The translations under genes were made by a program, and so were the position numbers. Below the pieces are notes generated by a model. The model did not search any database. It was not told where the DNA came from and worked only from the letters and a program-made list of their open reading frames with translations. This document shows, piece after piece, positions 6,553 through 6,858 of a DNA stretch of 6,858 bases. Each line of letters begins with the position of its first letter. Position 1 is the first letter of the stretch. Source of the stretch: Verrucomicrobiota bacterium (GTDB lineage Bacteria > Verrucomicrobiota > Lentisphaeria > Victivallales > Victivallaceae); NCBI GenBank assembly GCA_023459755.1, contig JAEWSS010000157.1, forward strand, positions 1 through 6,858, read 5' to 3'.

Positions 6553-6801
6553 ATGGCTAAGAAAGAAATTTTTGCGGATGGTATCGGTCAGATTCACTTT
6601 GCGGGTGGAATGGTTCGTTTCGACTTCGTCACCCTGCAGCCCGAAGCCGACGGACAGGCCCCGACTCCGGAAGTGAACGAACGCATTATCATGCCTCCGC
6701 AGGGATTCCTCGGTGCCTTCAATTCCATGCAGCAGCTCATTGACAAGCTGCTCGAGGCCGGCGTGCTTCAGAAGAACGAAAACGCCGCCCAGAACAACTA
6801 A
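6553..6801 (+). CDS. Small 82-residue protein of unknown function, DUF3467-like layout
   Basis: A soluble 82-residue protein of unknown function. It begins MAKKEIFADG, has beta-like segments (IGQIHFAGG 11-19, MVRFDFVTL 20-28), a polar loop rich in Pro, Glu and Gln (29-43), then RIIMPPQGFLGAFNSM (44-59) leading into a helix QQLIDKLLEAGVL (60-72) and a polar tail. The order of strand, loop, R-[IV]-x-M-x-P-x and C-terminal helix is reminiscent of DUF3467 proteins. That is a recalled, low-certainty likeness. There is no signal peptide, membrane helix or cysteine. Start choice is firm: ATG 6553 has SD AAGGAG 8 nt upstream. A strong promoter, a strong SD and several GGT and CGT codons at the start suggest high expression. 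The next gene begins 39 bp downstream with no terminator between, so the two are probably cotranscribed. Confidence 0.85.
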   Translation: MAKKEIFADGIGQIHFAGGMVRFDFVTLQPEADGQAPTPEVNERIIMPPQGFLGAFNSMQQLIDKLLEAGVLQKNENAAQNN

Positions 6802-6840
6802 TAATTGATCTGAACGACACGGAATTAAAGGTATAGTCGT

Positions 6841-6858
6841 ATGCAGTTACTCCTGAAC
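6841..6858 (+). CDS. Start of a downstream gene, truncated by the window end
   Basis: An ATG at 6841 opens a frame reading MQLLLN to the window end. AAAGG (6827-6831) lies 9 nt upstream as a probable SD, and the 39-bp gap after the small-protein gene has no terminator. TATAGT (6832-6837) also occurs here, but its predicted start would fall after the ATG, so it is unlikely to be the promoter for this start. Six residues are too few to name a product. Confidence 0.5.

Noticed and set aside
6832..6837. TATAGT as a -10 box for the gene starting at 6841
   Set aside because: The predicted transcription start would fall after the ATG, the best -35 match (TTGATC, 6805-6810) is 21 bp away, and AAAGG upstream fits translation from a readthrough transcript.

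Overview
The window is a G+C-rich stretch of bacterial chromosome (roughly 55-60% G+C by eye) with dense coding, short gaps and recognisable sigma-70-type promoters. A cytoplasmic six-hairpin glycosidase-like protein, a DUF4434-type TIM-barrel protein, a RecQ with its zinc site displaced by a large insertion, and a mix of genes with strong Shine-Dalgarno (SD) sequences and genes without any suggest a carbohydrate-degrading bacterium of the Planctomycetota-Verrucomicrobiota-Lentisphaerota group. A Lentisphaerota/Victivallales-like genome is my best guess. This is an inference from gene content; no phylogenetic marker is present.

Layout. Bases 1-75 hold no gene but carry an exact-consensus promoter pointing left out of the window. 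Bases 76-2412 (minus) encode a complete 778-residue RecQ-family helicase. A 53-bp gap separates its start codon from that of a divergent 619-residue (alpha/alpha)6-barrel glycosidase-like protein at 2466-4325 (plus). Promoters for the two genes interleave in this gap, and both predicted mRNAs would be leaderless or nearly so. A 10-TM EamA/DMT-type transporter follows at 4399-5292 (plus) with its own promoter and a very strong SD. It converges on a 315-residue DUF4434-like protein at 5348-6295 (minus), with an intrinsic terminator in the 55-bp gap. A 257-bp divergent spacer (6296-6552) holds promoters for both flanking genes. The rightward one has a UP-element-like A/T tract, a near-consensus core and a leader of about 104 nt, and it drives an 82-residue conserved-looking small protein (6553-6801). 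A further gene starts at 6841 and runs off the window.

How the genes relate. The glycosidase-like protein, transporter and DUF4434 protein could form a small intracellular sugar-processing neighbourhood, but each has its own promoter or orientation, so it is not one operon. RecQ is a DNA-repair gene that only shares its promoter region with the hydrolase. The small protein and the truncated gene after it look cotranscribed. I found no tRNA, rRNA, CRISPR array, insertion sequence or phage gene. No clear multi-gene novel system is visible. The most unusual signals are in the promoter regions and the highly promoted small protein.
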